Below, piece after piece: positions 24,047 to 32,695 of a stretch of 32,695 nucleotides of DNA (the first letter of the stretch is position 1; every line of letters starts with the position of its first letter). The notes under the pieces are model-generated. The model did not search any database and had not been told where the DNA came from. It saw nothing but the letters and a program-made list of their open reading frames with translations. Position numbers and translations under genes: made by a program. Origin of the DNA: Oscillospiraceae bacterium (GTDB lineage: Bacteria > Bacillota > Clostridia > Oscillospirales > CAG-272); assembly GCA_015064525.1 (NCBI GenBank), contig SVSC01000011.1:1-32695 (forward strand). Reading direction: 5' to 3'.

Positions 24047-27000
24047 TTACGATCCTCTTTTTTTGTTGATATTGGTGACAATCCGAATCGCCGTTATGAG
24101 AACCAATCCAACCACGGGAATTGCATAGGCGGGGAGAGAGGACTTTTTCTCCTCCTCCTCGGAGGCTGCCTCCTCTGCGGGAGCCTGTTCGTTGGATTTC
24201 TCCGCGGAGAGGCGCTTTGCGTTTCTTTTTTTGTCGATGACGGCAGTGACGATCCAGAGCGTGATTACCAGAACCACCACGGCTGCCAGCGCGATGCAGA
24301 TCAGGAGTGTGGGATCCTTCTTGTTTTCAACGGGAGGCTCCACAACGGGAGGATCCTCGGGCGTGGGCTCCTCGGGGAAATGCTCGCGGAAGGGGCGGTT
24401 GAAGTCGGGCTCCATGCCCATCACAACGGTCAGCTCCTCCAGCTTTGCGGAAAGGCGAGGCGCGTTTTCAACCAGCGCTTGCTCCTCCTTGGAGAGGGCT
24501 TCAAACGCTTCCTTTGCTTCCTTCACGGCCTCAAAGGCGTACTCGGAGCAATCCAGATCAAAGAGGTGCGCGATCTTATCCTCGGCAACGTCAATCAGAT
24601 ACTCGCTGCGCGCCTTTTGGAAGCGGTCGATCAGCGCCTGATCAACAACTGCAAGCTCCTCGGGATGACCCTCCAGGGCGTTGTAGGCAACGATGGCGGC
24701 ATCAACCAGCAGCTTATCGAAGCGATCGGTTACGGCGGGCAGCTTCTTGGCGGCGTCGGTAAAGGCGATGGCGAACTTTCCTGCGGTTGCTCCGGAGGTT
24801 TCCTCGGCAACGGTGAAGTATGCGCGGTAGATCATGGAATCGTAGCCCTCGCAGTTATCGGGAAGCACGCAGGTAAGTCCCTGTGCGTCGACGGATCCAA
24901 CCGTACCAATGAAGTTCGAGTAGTAGAAGGGAGTTCCGAGAATTCCCTGGGTGTAGAAGTAATAGTCGTAGGCGTAGAGCTGATCAAAGCCGGGGAACTG
25001 ATCAACGTTTTCCTTGTTGATTCCGATCTCCTCGCTCATGGTGCCCTCCAGATCGGGCGCGTAGTAGGAGCGGAAAACGAAGGTGTCCAGATTTTCGCAC
25101 AGATAGAATGCGTAGTTGCCGATCACACGGAGGGATTCGGGAAGAATCACCTTTTCCAGATACTTGTTGAGCATCACGGCACAGTACTCGATGCGAACGG
25201 TTCCCTCTGCCACGGTGAAGGTGGAGTCGGTTTTTGCCGCGGGATAGCAGGAAAGCTCATAGCCGTTCTCGATTACTCTGTAGAGAACACCGTCCTTGAT
25301 CATGATGTGATCAAACTGATGGTCGGTCAGCTTTTTGCCGTCCACGGTTGCGTAGAAGCTCTTGAGGCTGTCGGCTCCCTCGAAGGCACTGAAGCCCATC
25401 TCCTTGAGGGTGGAGGGAATTTCAAACTCCTCCAGAGCGGTGAGGGCGAAGGCGCCCGCGCCGATATGCTCCAGCTTGGGGGCGTAGAAGCCGCGGAGCT
25501 TTTTGCAGGCGGCAAATGCCTGGTCGCCAACGTAGAGCAGGTTGGGAGCGTTCACGAATTCCACGTAGTGGAGTCCCTGCTCCTCCATTTCGATAAAGGC
25601 GCTGGCGTCGATGTACTCAGCCTTCTCCAGATTCAGGGTTTTGGGCAGGGGAACGCCGTAGAAGGCGCCCATGCCGATGCGAACCAGATTGGAAAGGTCG
25701 ATCTCGGTGAGCGCGGTGCATCCGTAAAACACCAGCTCGGGCAGCGCGGTGAGGGTTTCGGAGAGGGTCACGCGCTTCAGGTTTTCGCAGAACGCGAAGG
25801 CGGTGGAGCTGACGCTGGTTGCCTTGGAAAGGTCGATCTCGGTGAGGTAGATACAGCCGTAGAAGGCGCTTTCGCCTATGGAACGCAGGTTCGGAGCGTA
25901 AATGGTGGTGAACGATGCGCCGCTGAACGCGTTTTCATCGTAGGGAGCGAATGCGTTCATGCCAACGATCGCCAGATTTTCGGCGCTGAAGTGCTTCAGG
26001 TTGGGACAATCCGCGAAGGCACCCACACCCAGCTCGGTGACGTTGGGCATATTCACGCTAACGATTCCGGTGCATCCGAAGAACGCGGTGTTGCCAACGG
26101 TGCCCATGAGCGCCTCAAAGTCGAAGCTGCGGAGGCTCTTACATTCCATGAAGGCGCCCTCCCCAACGGTCACGCCGTTGCCGGTCAGGCGAACGGTGGT
26201 AACGCCGGTTTGGCAGAAGGCGTAATCGCAGATGATCGCGTTGCTGCCTTCGATCACAACGGTTTTCAGCACGGGGCAGCCATAGAAGGCGGCGGCGCAC
26301 AGAATCAGGTTGTTTTGACGGAAGGTGACGGTGGTGAGCGCGGTATTCTCGAAGGCGAATTCGCCAACAAAGGTAACCAGCTCGGTGTTCAGGGAGCTGA
26401 GCATATTGGACTCAAAGAATGCGTAGTTGCCGATCCTAACCGCTCTTTCGGGAAGCGTTACGGTGGTGAGGATGGGGCAAAGCGCGAATGCCGCGTCGCC
26501 GATTTCCTTCAGCTGAGAGCCTGCCTCAAACCGTACGTCGGTGATGCCGTTGTTTGCGGAGAAGGCGCCCGGCGCGATGGTGGTTACGCTTGCGGGAACG
26601 GTGAAGGTGCCGGAAACCGCGCCGGGAACGGCGAGAACCAGCGTTTTCATATCCTTGGTGTAAACCACACCGTTGGAAAGAACGTAGGGATTGGATGCGT
26701 TGAGGTTAAAGGTGATGCTGCTCAGCTTTTCAAACAGACCTGCGCCTGTTTGCGTCAGACGGGTGTTCTCCGCGAAGATCAGCGTGTTGAGCGCGGAGGA
26801 GGAGAAGCAGCCATCGCTCAGAGTAAGGGCGTTGTTGGGAAGGGTGAAGGACTTCAGGGAGGTGCAATCGGCGAAAGCGTAGGCGCCGATGATCTCGCAG
26901 ACCTTATTGAAGGTGACCGTGGTCAGTCTCTTACAGCCGCGGAACGCCTCGCTGCCCAGATAGGTGAGGTCGCCGCTGAGGGTAACCTGCGTGAGCTTGG

Positions 27001-30000
27001 AGCAATTCTTGAAGGAGGAGTCGGCAATCGAGTCGCCGAAGATTTCCACGGAGGTTACGGCAGAGCCCTCAAACATACTCTCGGAAATTCTGGTGCGCTG
27101 ACCGAGAACAACGGTTTCCAGCTTTGCGCACTCCGCAAAGGAGCCCTTGCCGCTGAGGCTCAGGTTGGAGAGGGTCACGGACTTCAAACGGGTTTTTGCG
27201 AAGGCGTAAGCACCGATGGAGGTAACGCCTGCCAGGTTCACACCGCCCAGATCCTCGCAAGCGAGGCTGTTGCAGTTATAGAAGGCGTAGTCGTTAATCA
27301 CGTGAACGTTATCGAAGTTGACGTTCTCCAAACGTTCGCAATTGTAGAAGGCATACTGATTGATGGTTTTGCAGCTGGTGGGAAGGGTTACGTTTCTCAG
27401 AAGCTCACAGTTGTAGAAGGCGTATTTCTCAATGGTTTCCACGTCCTCGGGGATCACCACGGAGGTCAAGGTCTTGTTACCGATAGGCTCTTTCTTTTCA
27501 TCAATATCGTAGTAACCGTTTTCGTCCTTTTCCACTTCCTTTTTATTATCCATATCGAAGTGAGAGAAGGCGAAGGAGCCGATGATGGTAATACCCTCGT
27601 CATCGGGAATCACCACGTCGCCGCCCTTGCCCTTGTAGGCAACCAGCATACGGTTCTCGATAATGAACTCGCTCTTAACCTCCACGGAACAACGGGCTGC
27701 CAGCAAGGAGGTTTTGCCGTCTATGGTGATCTGCAGGGTAATGCGCGCCCGACCCTCGCTCTCGGCGGTGACAATGCCGTTCTCGTCAACGGTTGCGACC
27801 TTGGGATTACTGGAGGACCACTTCAACGTGTAGCGATCGGGAGTGAGGTTCCAAGGCTTGAGCTGATAGAAGAGCTGCACCTGCTCGGAGGGGTAGAAGG
27901 AGAGGGACGCCGACTTGCCGAAATAGCCGGTGGAGCCGGTGATTCCGATCTCGGAGTAATCAATATCGCTGTTAAAGGCGAACAATGTATAATAGGAAGA
28001 GAAATCCAAGGACTCGATCTGGGGCTTTTCAACGTCTGCCTCCTTGCCGCTGACGTTGATCACAATGGTGCGGTAGAGGGGTTTTTCCACCTTCTCGCCG
28101 TTCACCGTTTCCGTGTACGTCCAGGTAGAGCCCGTAACGCTAACGGTGGCGGAGCCGCTCTTCAACGCCTGAATCTGACCGTTGTGGACGGCAACCACCG
28201 ATTCATCGGAGGAGGTCCAGGTAAGGGTTTTCAGGTAATCAACGGTTACAGCCTCGTCGCTGTCGGGGCGCGCCAGATAGGTGGTGAGGTCGAAGGTCTG
28301 GTTGATGTCCAGATCCATCGAGGGAACGATGAATTCCAACTCCGAATTTTTGGTTTCGGGGAAGGGAACGAAGCAAATGTTGGAGTTCATTGCATAGTCA
28401 TCCAGGAAGAAGGTGATTCCTTCGGGGTTTGCGGACGATGCAATGCGATCAATATAGTCGGTGATCTCAATCTTCACCTTGGTGGACTCCCCGCGGTTTT
28501 CCTGATATACGGGAATGGGGTTGTTGCTGAGGGAGGCGTAGGTTCTCTCCAGCTCGCCCTTGGGGTTGGTGAACTCATAAGCGATGATGGGGCGAACCGA
28601 CATTGCGTAGTGGTTGTCGTAAACCGTGAGGTCCACGTAGTAGCGGTTTTCCTTCAGGGTTTTATCGTATTCGGAGTAGAAATAAGCGTCGGTAACGGTG
28701 GGAGCCTGGTAGTCGATATAGAAGGAGAAGCTATAGCTGTCGGAATCGTTGCTTCCGCCGTTCCAGTCGGCCTTCGCGGAGAGGGTAACCTCATATTTCG
28801 CGTTGTTATAGCCGAACACCTCACCGGTTTTGTAATTTGCCATCGGAATATCCATCATGGCAACGTAGGGATAAGGAGATCCGTTGTAGTGTGCCTTGGG
28901 GCAATCGTACTTGGTTTCGGTCCAAACCACCTCGCCCGTTGTGGCGTTGGAGATGGTGATGTTCAGCTCCTTGGCTCCGCGGAGCAGACCCGCGAAAACG
29001 CCGTAGATTCCGCTGATGGCATCCTGATAGTAGGAAATTGCGGCATGCTCACGGGTTGCGGGAATGGGCGTGTACTCGGATTCGTCCATCTGATAAACGT
29101 AGCTTCCGAGAGGCAGAATGTAGTCGTAGTAGTAGGAGCCTGCGGGGGTTGTGGGATAGTAATCGGCCTTGATCTTGTCGTCGTCATCAATGGCGTTGTT
29201 GTGCGCCTCGGTTTCCACCTCGTAGTAATCCAGGTCGAAGATGGGAGCCTCGCCCCAGTCGCCGTAGAAGGCGAGGAAGGGAGCGTTCAGGTCAACGCCG
29301 TTCTCTCGGGTGTTTTCAAAGGTCAGGAAGCCTTCAATAAACATACCGTTGGCGAAATTGGCGTTGAGGTACGCCTTATCCTCCTTGGAGAGGGTGATGG
29401 TTGCGGTTACGCTGGCGCATCCGCCTGCGGGAACGGTGAGAATTCCGTTCTCAAGGGTACCGTTCGCAACGGCGTAGCTTGTGGAATTGGAAAGGAGGTA
29501 GCCGATTTCAGCCACCACTTCGGGATCGGAGGTGGAAACGCTTTCGGTCATGGCAATGTTGCCCAGCTTGTAGCTCACGGCAGCATCCGAAAGGTTCTTC
29601 AGCTGAATGGTCATGATGTAAACGCCCGAGCGGTGAGGATCGTCTCCCAGCTCCAGCTTGGTTTTGCCGCTTCCCTCAACCAGAAGATAAGCGTCGGTGG
29701 TGGTTGCCTTGAGAATATCGGCAATGCCCGCGCCCTGCTTTCTGGGGGAATAGGGGTTGCCGTTACGATCCAGCGCGATGGTTGCGGTGGACATACACAG
29801 CTGATTTACAAGGTCACGCACCTGCTCGGCGGTGAGGTTCGGGTACTTTTCCTTCACGTATTGGCGGATCAGCACGGTGATACCGCACATATTGGGTGCC
29901 GCCATGGAGGTTCCGCTGAGCTTATCGTAGCCTCCGCCAACGATTGCGGAAAGAATGTTTCCGCCGTGGGCGGTGATCTCGGGCTTGAGCGTCAGATCGG

Positions 30001-31816
30001 GGTTGGGGCCCCAGCTGGAGAAGTCGCTCATAAAGGGACCAGCCAGATTGTTGATATCGAAGAGCAGGGTTCCGCCGGGCTGCATGGCGAGGAGATCGCC
30101 GTCGTCCTTACCAATGGAAACCGCGGGAATCTTTGCGTCGTTACCGATGGTCATCATAATGTCGCCGAACACGTTGTTATAAATGATCACGGCGATGGCG
30201 CCTGCCTCATAGGCGAACTGCACCTTTTCCTCAAAGGTGATGTCGCCGCGGCGAACCAGCGCGATCTTTCCGTTCATGTCCAGACCCGCATAGTTGATGG
30301 CGAGACCGAAGCCGGGAACCGATACGTACTCAAACTCGGTGGGATTATCGGCGGTAATGCCCATCATTGCGAAGAAGTCGTACTCCTTGGCATTCTGGTT
30401 TACGGACTCATGGAAGAAGACCTCGCGAGTTCCGTTCGCCAGCATATAGCGATCCTTGTTACCGTTGATCGAGGCAACCGAGAGGGCAGCCTTGTAGGTG
30501 GAGGGAGCGCCAACCGTGGAGGAATCGGGATTATCGGTTTTATTGGTGTTACCGCCCTCGGAGCCGAAGGCGCTGCTATAGTCGTTGGATGCGGCAACGA
30601 TCAGGGAGATGCCGGCGCGCTCGATGTTATCGTAAAGGGTGTTTTTGTAATCGTCATCTGCCTCTCGGGTGAATCCGCAGGAGGTACCCAAGCTCATGTT
30701 GATGGCGTCCACGCCCAAAATGATGGAGTCCTCCAGCGCGGCAAGAATGTCACCGTCGTCGGCGCCCACCTCATAGTCGCTGAACACCTTCATGATTGCC
30801 AGCTGCGTGTCAATGGCAACGCCCGTGATGGTGTCGTCCATACCGCCGATGATGCCGGCAACGTGGGTTCCGTGCTCATTGGAGAAGGGCATAATATCGG
30901 CATCGCGATCGGCGTAGTCATAGCCGAAGGCAATTTTGTTGCCGGTAATGTTTCCGTAGTAAACCTCTCTTGCCTCCAGGGAGGGATCATAGCTGTATGC
31001 CATGGTTTTGGGGAGCATATCTGCAATATCGTCGCGGTCATAGAGGGGGGATACCACCTGATGAGAGGTGAAGGCGGTGTGCGTGTAGTCACAGCCGGTA
31101 TCCAGAATCGCAACGATGGTTCCCTTACCCGTGTAGCTGATGTCGCTGCTGTTGAAGATACCCGTATCGTAAACGTTCACGGGGTTTTCCACGGCGGCGG
31201 CTGCCTCATAGGTATCGGAGATCGTAATGCGCTCCACGCCCGGAATCTCGGCAATCTCGTCCAGCTGCTCAAAGGTGGTGGTCACGTAGGCACCATCCAT
31301 AATGCTGCTGTAGGTGTACTTCACCTCGGAGATCAAGCCTTTGCCCTGCAGCATGGAAAGCACCTTTTTCTGGTTGTCCTGCAGCTGCAGCTGCAGGCGT
31401 CTTGCCTCGGCGCTTCCGCTGAACTCGCGGTAGCTCATGCTTTTCGAGGCAGAGGAGGAGCTGTAGGTGTTGATCAGGGAATTCTCGGAAAAGGAGAGAA
31501 TCACGCCCACGGAGCCCGTGAGCTTCAGCTCATCAACCTTTTGGATGAGATCCTGATTGATCGACTGCAGAAAGTCCTTTTTCAGCTTTGCGATCACCTC
31601 GTCGCTCTGAAAGTGACCGATCCCCGAGGCTTGCCCCGTGAGATTGGAGCCCGAAGAGCCCGAGGAGCCGGGGAGCAGGGAGGAGATGTCGCTGATCGCC
31701 GCCATACAGCCCAAAGAAAGGGACTGCACCAGCAATGCGATGAGCAACAGCCAGGTGGTCAGAGCGGCGAGGGGGCGCCCTGTGCGTTTGGTTTGGGAGT
31801 TTTTACTTGTTTGCAT
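24047..31816 (-). CDS. Giant surface subtilisin-like (S8) protease with PA, Ig-like and LRR_5 repeat domains
   Basis: A 2589-residue exported protein. A signal segment covers about 15-40. A propeptide-like region precedes the S8 catalytic domain, whose triad is complete: D239 in ILDTGCD, H315 in HGTHVAG, S637 in SGTSMAAP. A PA domain is inserted before the serine (about 460-560, with LVRRGD at 525), as in C5a-peptidase and lactocepin-type enzymes. An Fn3-like region follows, then two BIG2-like domains (about 1175-1260 and 1310-1380), a long run of BspA-type LRR_5 repeats (about 1395-2260; repeats of YAFYNC and similar), a helical FIVAR-like stretch (about 2370-2465), a Pro/Glu spacer, and two hydrophobic C-terminal segments (about 2502-2527 and 2562-2585). 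There is no LPxTG. The ATG at 31816 follows AGAGGA; a frame start at 31900 lies within the promoter and is ruled out. Confidence 0.9.
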   Translation of the reverse strand: MQTSKNSQTKRTGRPLAALTTWLLLIALLVQSLSLGCMAAISDISSLLPGSSGSSGSNLTGQASGIGHFQSDEVIAKLKKDFLQSINQDLIQKVDELKLTGSVGVILSFSENSLINTYSSSSASKSMSYREFSGSAEARRLQLQLQDNQKKVLSMLQGKGLISEVKYTYSSIMDGAYVTTTFEQLDEIAEIPGVERITISDTYEAAAAVENPVNVYDTGIFNSSDISYTGKGTIVAILDTGCDYTHTAFTSHQVVSPLYDRDDIADMLPKTMAYSYDPSLEAREVYYGNITGNKIAFGYDYADRDADIMPFSNEHGTHVAGIIGGMDDTITGVAIDTQLAIMKVFSDYEVGADDGDILAALEDSIILGVDAINMSLGTSCGFTREADDDYKNTLYDNIERAGISLIVAASNDYSSAFGSEGGNTNKTDNPDSSTVGAPSTYKAALSVASINGNKDRYMLANGTREVFFHESVNQNAKEYDFFAMMGITADNPTEFEYVSVPGFGLAINYAGLDMNGKIALVRRGDITFEEKVQFAYEAGAIAVIIYNNVFGDIMMTIGNDAKIPAVSIGKDDGDLLAMQPGGTLLFDINNLAGPFMSDFSSWGPNPDLTLKPEITAHGGNILSAIVGGGYDKLSGTSMAAPNMCGITVLIRQYVKEKYPNLTAEQVRDLVNQLCMSTATIALDRNGNPYSPRKQGAGIADILKATTTDAYLLVEGSGKTKLELGDDPHRSGVYIMTIQLKNLSDAAVSYKLGNIAMTESVSTSDPEVVAEIGYLLSNSTSYAVANGTLENGILTVPAGGCASVTATITLSKEDKAYLNANFANGMFIEGFLTFENTRENGVDLNAPFLAFYGDWGEAPIFDLDYYEVETEAHNNAIDDDDKIKADYYPTTPAGSYYYDYILPLGSYVYQMDESEYTPIPATREHAAISYYQDAISGIYGVFAGLLRGAKELNITISNATTGEVVWTETKYDCPKAHYNGSPYPYVAMMDIPMANYKTGEVFGYNNAKYEVTLSAKADWNGGSNDSDSYSFSFYIDYQAPTVTDAYFYSEYDKTLKENRYYVDLTVYDNHYAMSVRPIIAYEFTNPKGELERTYASLSNNPIPVYQENRGESTKVKIEITDYIDRIASSANPEGITFFLDDYAMNSNICFVPFPETKNSELEFIVPSMDLDINQTFDLTTYLARPDSDEAVTVDYLKTLTWTSSDESVVAVHNGQIQALKSGSATVSVTGSTWTYTETVNGEKVEKPLYRTIVINVSGKEADVEKPQIESLDFSSYYTLFAFNSDIDYSEIGITGSTGYFGKSASLSFYPSEQVQLFYQLKPWNLTPDRYTLKWSSSNPKVATVDENGIVTAESEGRARITLQITIDGKTSLLAARCSVEVKSEFIIENRMLVAYKGKGGDVVIPDDEGITIIGSFAFSHFDMDNKKEVEKDENGYYDIDEKKEPIGNKTLTSVVIPEDVETIEKYAFYNCELLRNVTLPTSCKTINQYAFYNCERLENVNFDNVHVINDYAFYNCNSLACEDLGGVNLAGVTSIGAYAFAKTRLKSVTLSNLSLSGKGSFAECAKLETVVLGQRTRISESMFEGSAVTSVEIFGDSIADSSFKNCSKLTQVTLSGDLTYLGSEAFRGCKRLTTVTFNKVCEIIGAYAFADCTSLKSFTLPNNALTLSDGCFSSSALNTLIFAENTRLTQTGAGLFEKLSSITFNLNASNPYVLSNGVVYTKDMKTLVLAVPGAVSGTFTVPASVTTIAPGAFSANNGITDVRFEAGSQLKEIGDAAFALCPILTTVTLPERAVRIGNYAFFESNMLSSLNTELVTFVGEFAFENTALTTVTFRQNNLILCAAAFYGCPVLKTVVIEGSNAIICDYAFCQTGVTTVRLTGNGVTVGEGAFMECKSLRSFDFEALMGTVGNTAFFGCTGIVSVNMPNVTELGVGAFADCPNLKHFSAENLAIVGMNAFAPYDENAFSGASFTTIYAPNLRSIGESAFYGCIYLTEIDLSKATSVSSTAFAFCENLKRVTLSETLTALPELVFYGCTALTEIDLSNLVRIGMGAFYGVPLPKTLNLEKAEYIDASAFIEMEEQGLHYVEFVNAPNLLYVGDQAFAACKKLRGFYAPKLEHIGAGAFALTALEEFEIPSTLKEMGFSAFEGADSLKSFYATVDGKKLTDHQFDHIMIKDGVLYRVIENGYELSCYPAAKTDSTFTVAEGTVRIEYCAVMLNKYLEKVILPESLRVIGNYAFYLCENLDTFVFRSYYAPDLEGTMSEEIGINKENVDQFPGFDQLYAYDYYFYTQGILGTPFYYSNFIGTVGSVDAQGLTCVLPDNCEGYDSMIYRAYFTVAEETSGATAGKFAIAFTDAAKKLPAVTDRFDKLLVDAAIVAYNALEGHPEELAVVDQALIDRFQKARSEYLIDVAEDKIAHLFDLDCSEYAFEAVKEAKEAFEALSKEEQALVENAPRLSAKLEELTVVMGMEPDFNRPFREHFPEEPTPEDPPVVEPPVENKKDPTLLICIALAAVVVLVITLWIVTAVIDKKRNAKRLSAEKSNEQAPAEEAASEEEEKKSSLPAYAIPVVGLVLITAIRIVTNINKKRGS

Positions 31817-31881
31817 GTTTGCTTTCCTCTCGTTTTTTGCTTTTTGATGTCGAAAACACCTATGGATAAATATACTATAAT

Positions 31882-31910
31882 ATAATACCACAATAGCCAC
31901 CTTTTGTCAA
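31882..31910 (-). promoter_or_regulatory. Near-consensus promoter of the protease/Opp operon
   Basis: Minus strand TTGACA (31905-31910), 17-base spacer, TATTAT (31882-31887). Transcription should begin near 31875, leaving about 60 leader bases before the ATG at 31816. No other clear promoter was found between the genes down to 15490. Confidence 0.8.
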
Positions 31911-32330
31911 TAAGATTTCGGCAATTCATTCCTTATTTTTTAATTTATAATTAAGTTTTCTAAGTCATTTGCCCGTGTCGCGGTTGGTTTTGGTGATTTT
32001 TTGACGTTTGGGACGAGAACAGGGACGGTTTGGAGGCGGTTTGTCGCCGTTTGAAGTTGGATCATTCTTCGCGGCTTGTGGACAAAACGAACGGATTTTG
32101 TCGGTTAGACGAAGATTTTTGGGAAAACACGCCTTTGGTCTGCACCCTGCGTTCGCGCATCTCAAAGGCGCTGACCTGCGCGCTGAATCGGCAACCTTCG
32201 GGTGAATTTTTATGGTGGCAAGCCTGGCTTTTAGATGAGATTTTGCAATACATCCCCCCAAAAAACGCTCGTGAAGCATGGATAAATAGTCATCTGAATT
32301 GCATGATAAAGCACTTTTTAAAAGTTCGGT
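31911..32330. other. Intergenic stretch with no supported gene
   Basis: This holds AT-rich promoter-upstream DNA to about 31970, then about 360 bases of mixed composition. An open plus-strand frame begins near 32030 but runs on into the repeat cluster and has no ribosome binding site or recognisable motif, so it is not called. It may be old coding debris. Confidence 0.5.
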
Positions 32331-32379
32331 TGCCTTCACTCGCGCGCTTCACGATGTTAGTTTGGGAAGAAAGGGCTGG

Positions 32380-32409
32380 CTTGTGGAACCTTCTTGAAAG
32401 AAGGTTCCA
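32380..32409. repeat. 30-base perfect palindrome, copy 3
   Basis: Identical in all 30 bases to the copy at 12021-12050. Confidence 0.9.
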
Positions 32410-32523
32410 CACCTCCAAGAACTTTCTCGTAGGTGTTGGTTTGGAGTTTGTGATACATGGCGGGTTGGTCGGTAGTTTTTTGCCGCCCATCTGCGGTACG
32501 CTCACCAAGCAATAGCTGCCGCA

Positions 32524-32552
32524 AGCGTTTTGGTACCACCACCCAAAACGCT
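32524..32552. repeat. Covarying hairpin, main form, second copy
   Basis: AGCGTTTTGG (32524-32533) pairs with CCAAAACGCT (32543-32552), as at 14992-15020. Confidence 0.8.
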
Positions 32553-32596
32553 CCACGATTTTAGTTTATTTAGGAGAGGGGAGCTTATGGTTGTGT

Positions 32597-32685
32597 CATC
32601 CTGAGCGGAGGCGGTGAGGAGCGAAGCGAGTCTCAGCCGCAGTCGAACCCGTAGGGCGATGCGGAGCATCGGGATCTACGAAGGA
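32597..32685. repeat. Different extragenic palindromic repeat at the right edge
   Basis: The stretch TGTCATCCTGAGCGGAGGCG is followed by AGTCGAA, a pattern I recall as a widespread bacterial intergenic repeat. Next to it, CGTAG (32650-32654) and CTACG (32676-32680) enclose CGATGC-GGA-GCATCG (32657-32671), a nested hairpin. It is unrelated to clusters 1-3. Confidence 0.6.
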
Positions 32686-32695
32686 AAAAGCAACT

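Larger units (their letters stand above)
32331..32589. repeat. Interspersed repeat cluster 3
   Basis: It has the same ordered parts as clusters 1 and 2: the entry segment (CGCGCTTCACGATGTTAGTT), the 30-base palindrome at 32380-32409, the central segment (about 32410-32523), the hairpin at 32524-32552, and only the first bases of a tandem unit before it breaks off near 32575. Confidence 0.85.

Noticed and set aside
23876-31885. A very long open frame (2669 codons) on the plus strand opposite the giant protease
   Set aside because: It is a codon-bias shadow: the minus-strand frame has a complete S8 triad, repeats, signal peptide, ribosome binding site and promoter, while the plus-strand product has no recognisable domain.
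31817-31900. An upstream start for the protease at 31900
   Set aside because: It would lie within or before the -10 box at 31882-31887 and add 28 residues in front of a normal signal peptide; the ATG at 31816 has a good ribosome binding site.
32030-32515. A 161-codon plus-strand frame right of the protease
   Set aside because: It runs through the palindrome and the shared repeat segment, has no ribosome binding site, and shows no domain.

Overview
The window looks like a chromosomal segment of an anaerobic, probably gut-dwelling Bacillota (Clostridia) organism, likely from an uncultured Oscillospirales or Christensenellales-type lineage. This is inferred from strong AGGAGG-type ribosome binding sites, Gram-positive lipoprotein signals, a clostridial Opp-type transporter operon, a surface protein with BspA-type leucine-rich repeats, InlB-type repeats, and fairly GC-rich coding DNA. 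No ribosomal RNA, tRNA, CRISPR array or transposase was seen.

Layout. Bases 1-814 hold the 5' part of an AT-rich XRE regulator (minus strand). Bases 1093-3192 hold a minus-strand pair: an AraC regulator followed by a UroD/MtaA-like methyltransferase. From a divergent promoter at 3339, a plus-strand operon runs to about 11900. It encodes an endonuclease/exonuclease/phosphatase (EEP) enzyme, a short BNR/sialidase-like protein, a sugar-type solute-binding lipoprotein, and a lipoprotein EEP enzyme with two N-terminal GH67N-like domains. Two cassettes follow, each a secreted beta-helix protein plus a tiny acidic peptide. The second peptide gene is frameshifted by one base in a C-run. Bases 12534-14677 hold uxaC and a histidine phosphatase (minus strand), bracketed by two clusters of interspersed, hairpin-forming repeats. 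A third cluster lies at the right end.

From 31816 down to 15490 runs a probable 16-kb minus-strand operon. It encodes a 2589-residue subtilisin-like surface protease with Ig-like and LRR_5 repeats, an InlB-repeat lipoprotein, an oversized family-5 solute-binding lipoprotein, OppB, OppC, OppD and OppF homologues, and a small basic membrane protein. It has a near-consensus promoter (TTGACA-17-TATTAT) and a strong terminator. The arrangement suggests that the protease cuts proteins at the surface and the ABC transporter imports the peptides.

The most unusual points are the paired beta-helix/short-peptide cassettes with selection on the peptide, the protease-plus-transporter operon with enlarged extracellular parts, and the intergenic repeat family with a hairpin that varies by compensatory changes. 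All functional statements rest on motif recognition by eye; no database search was run.
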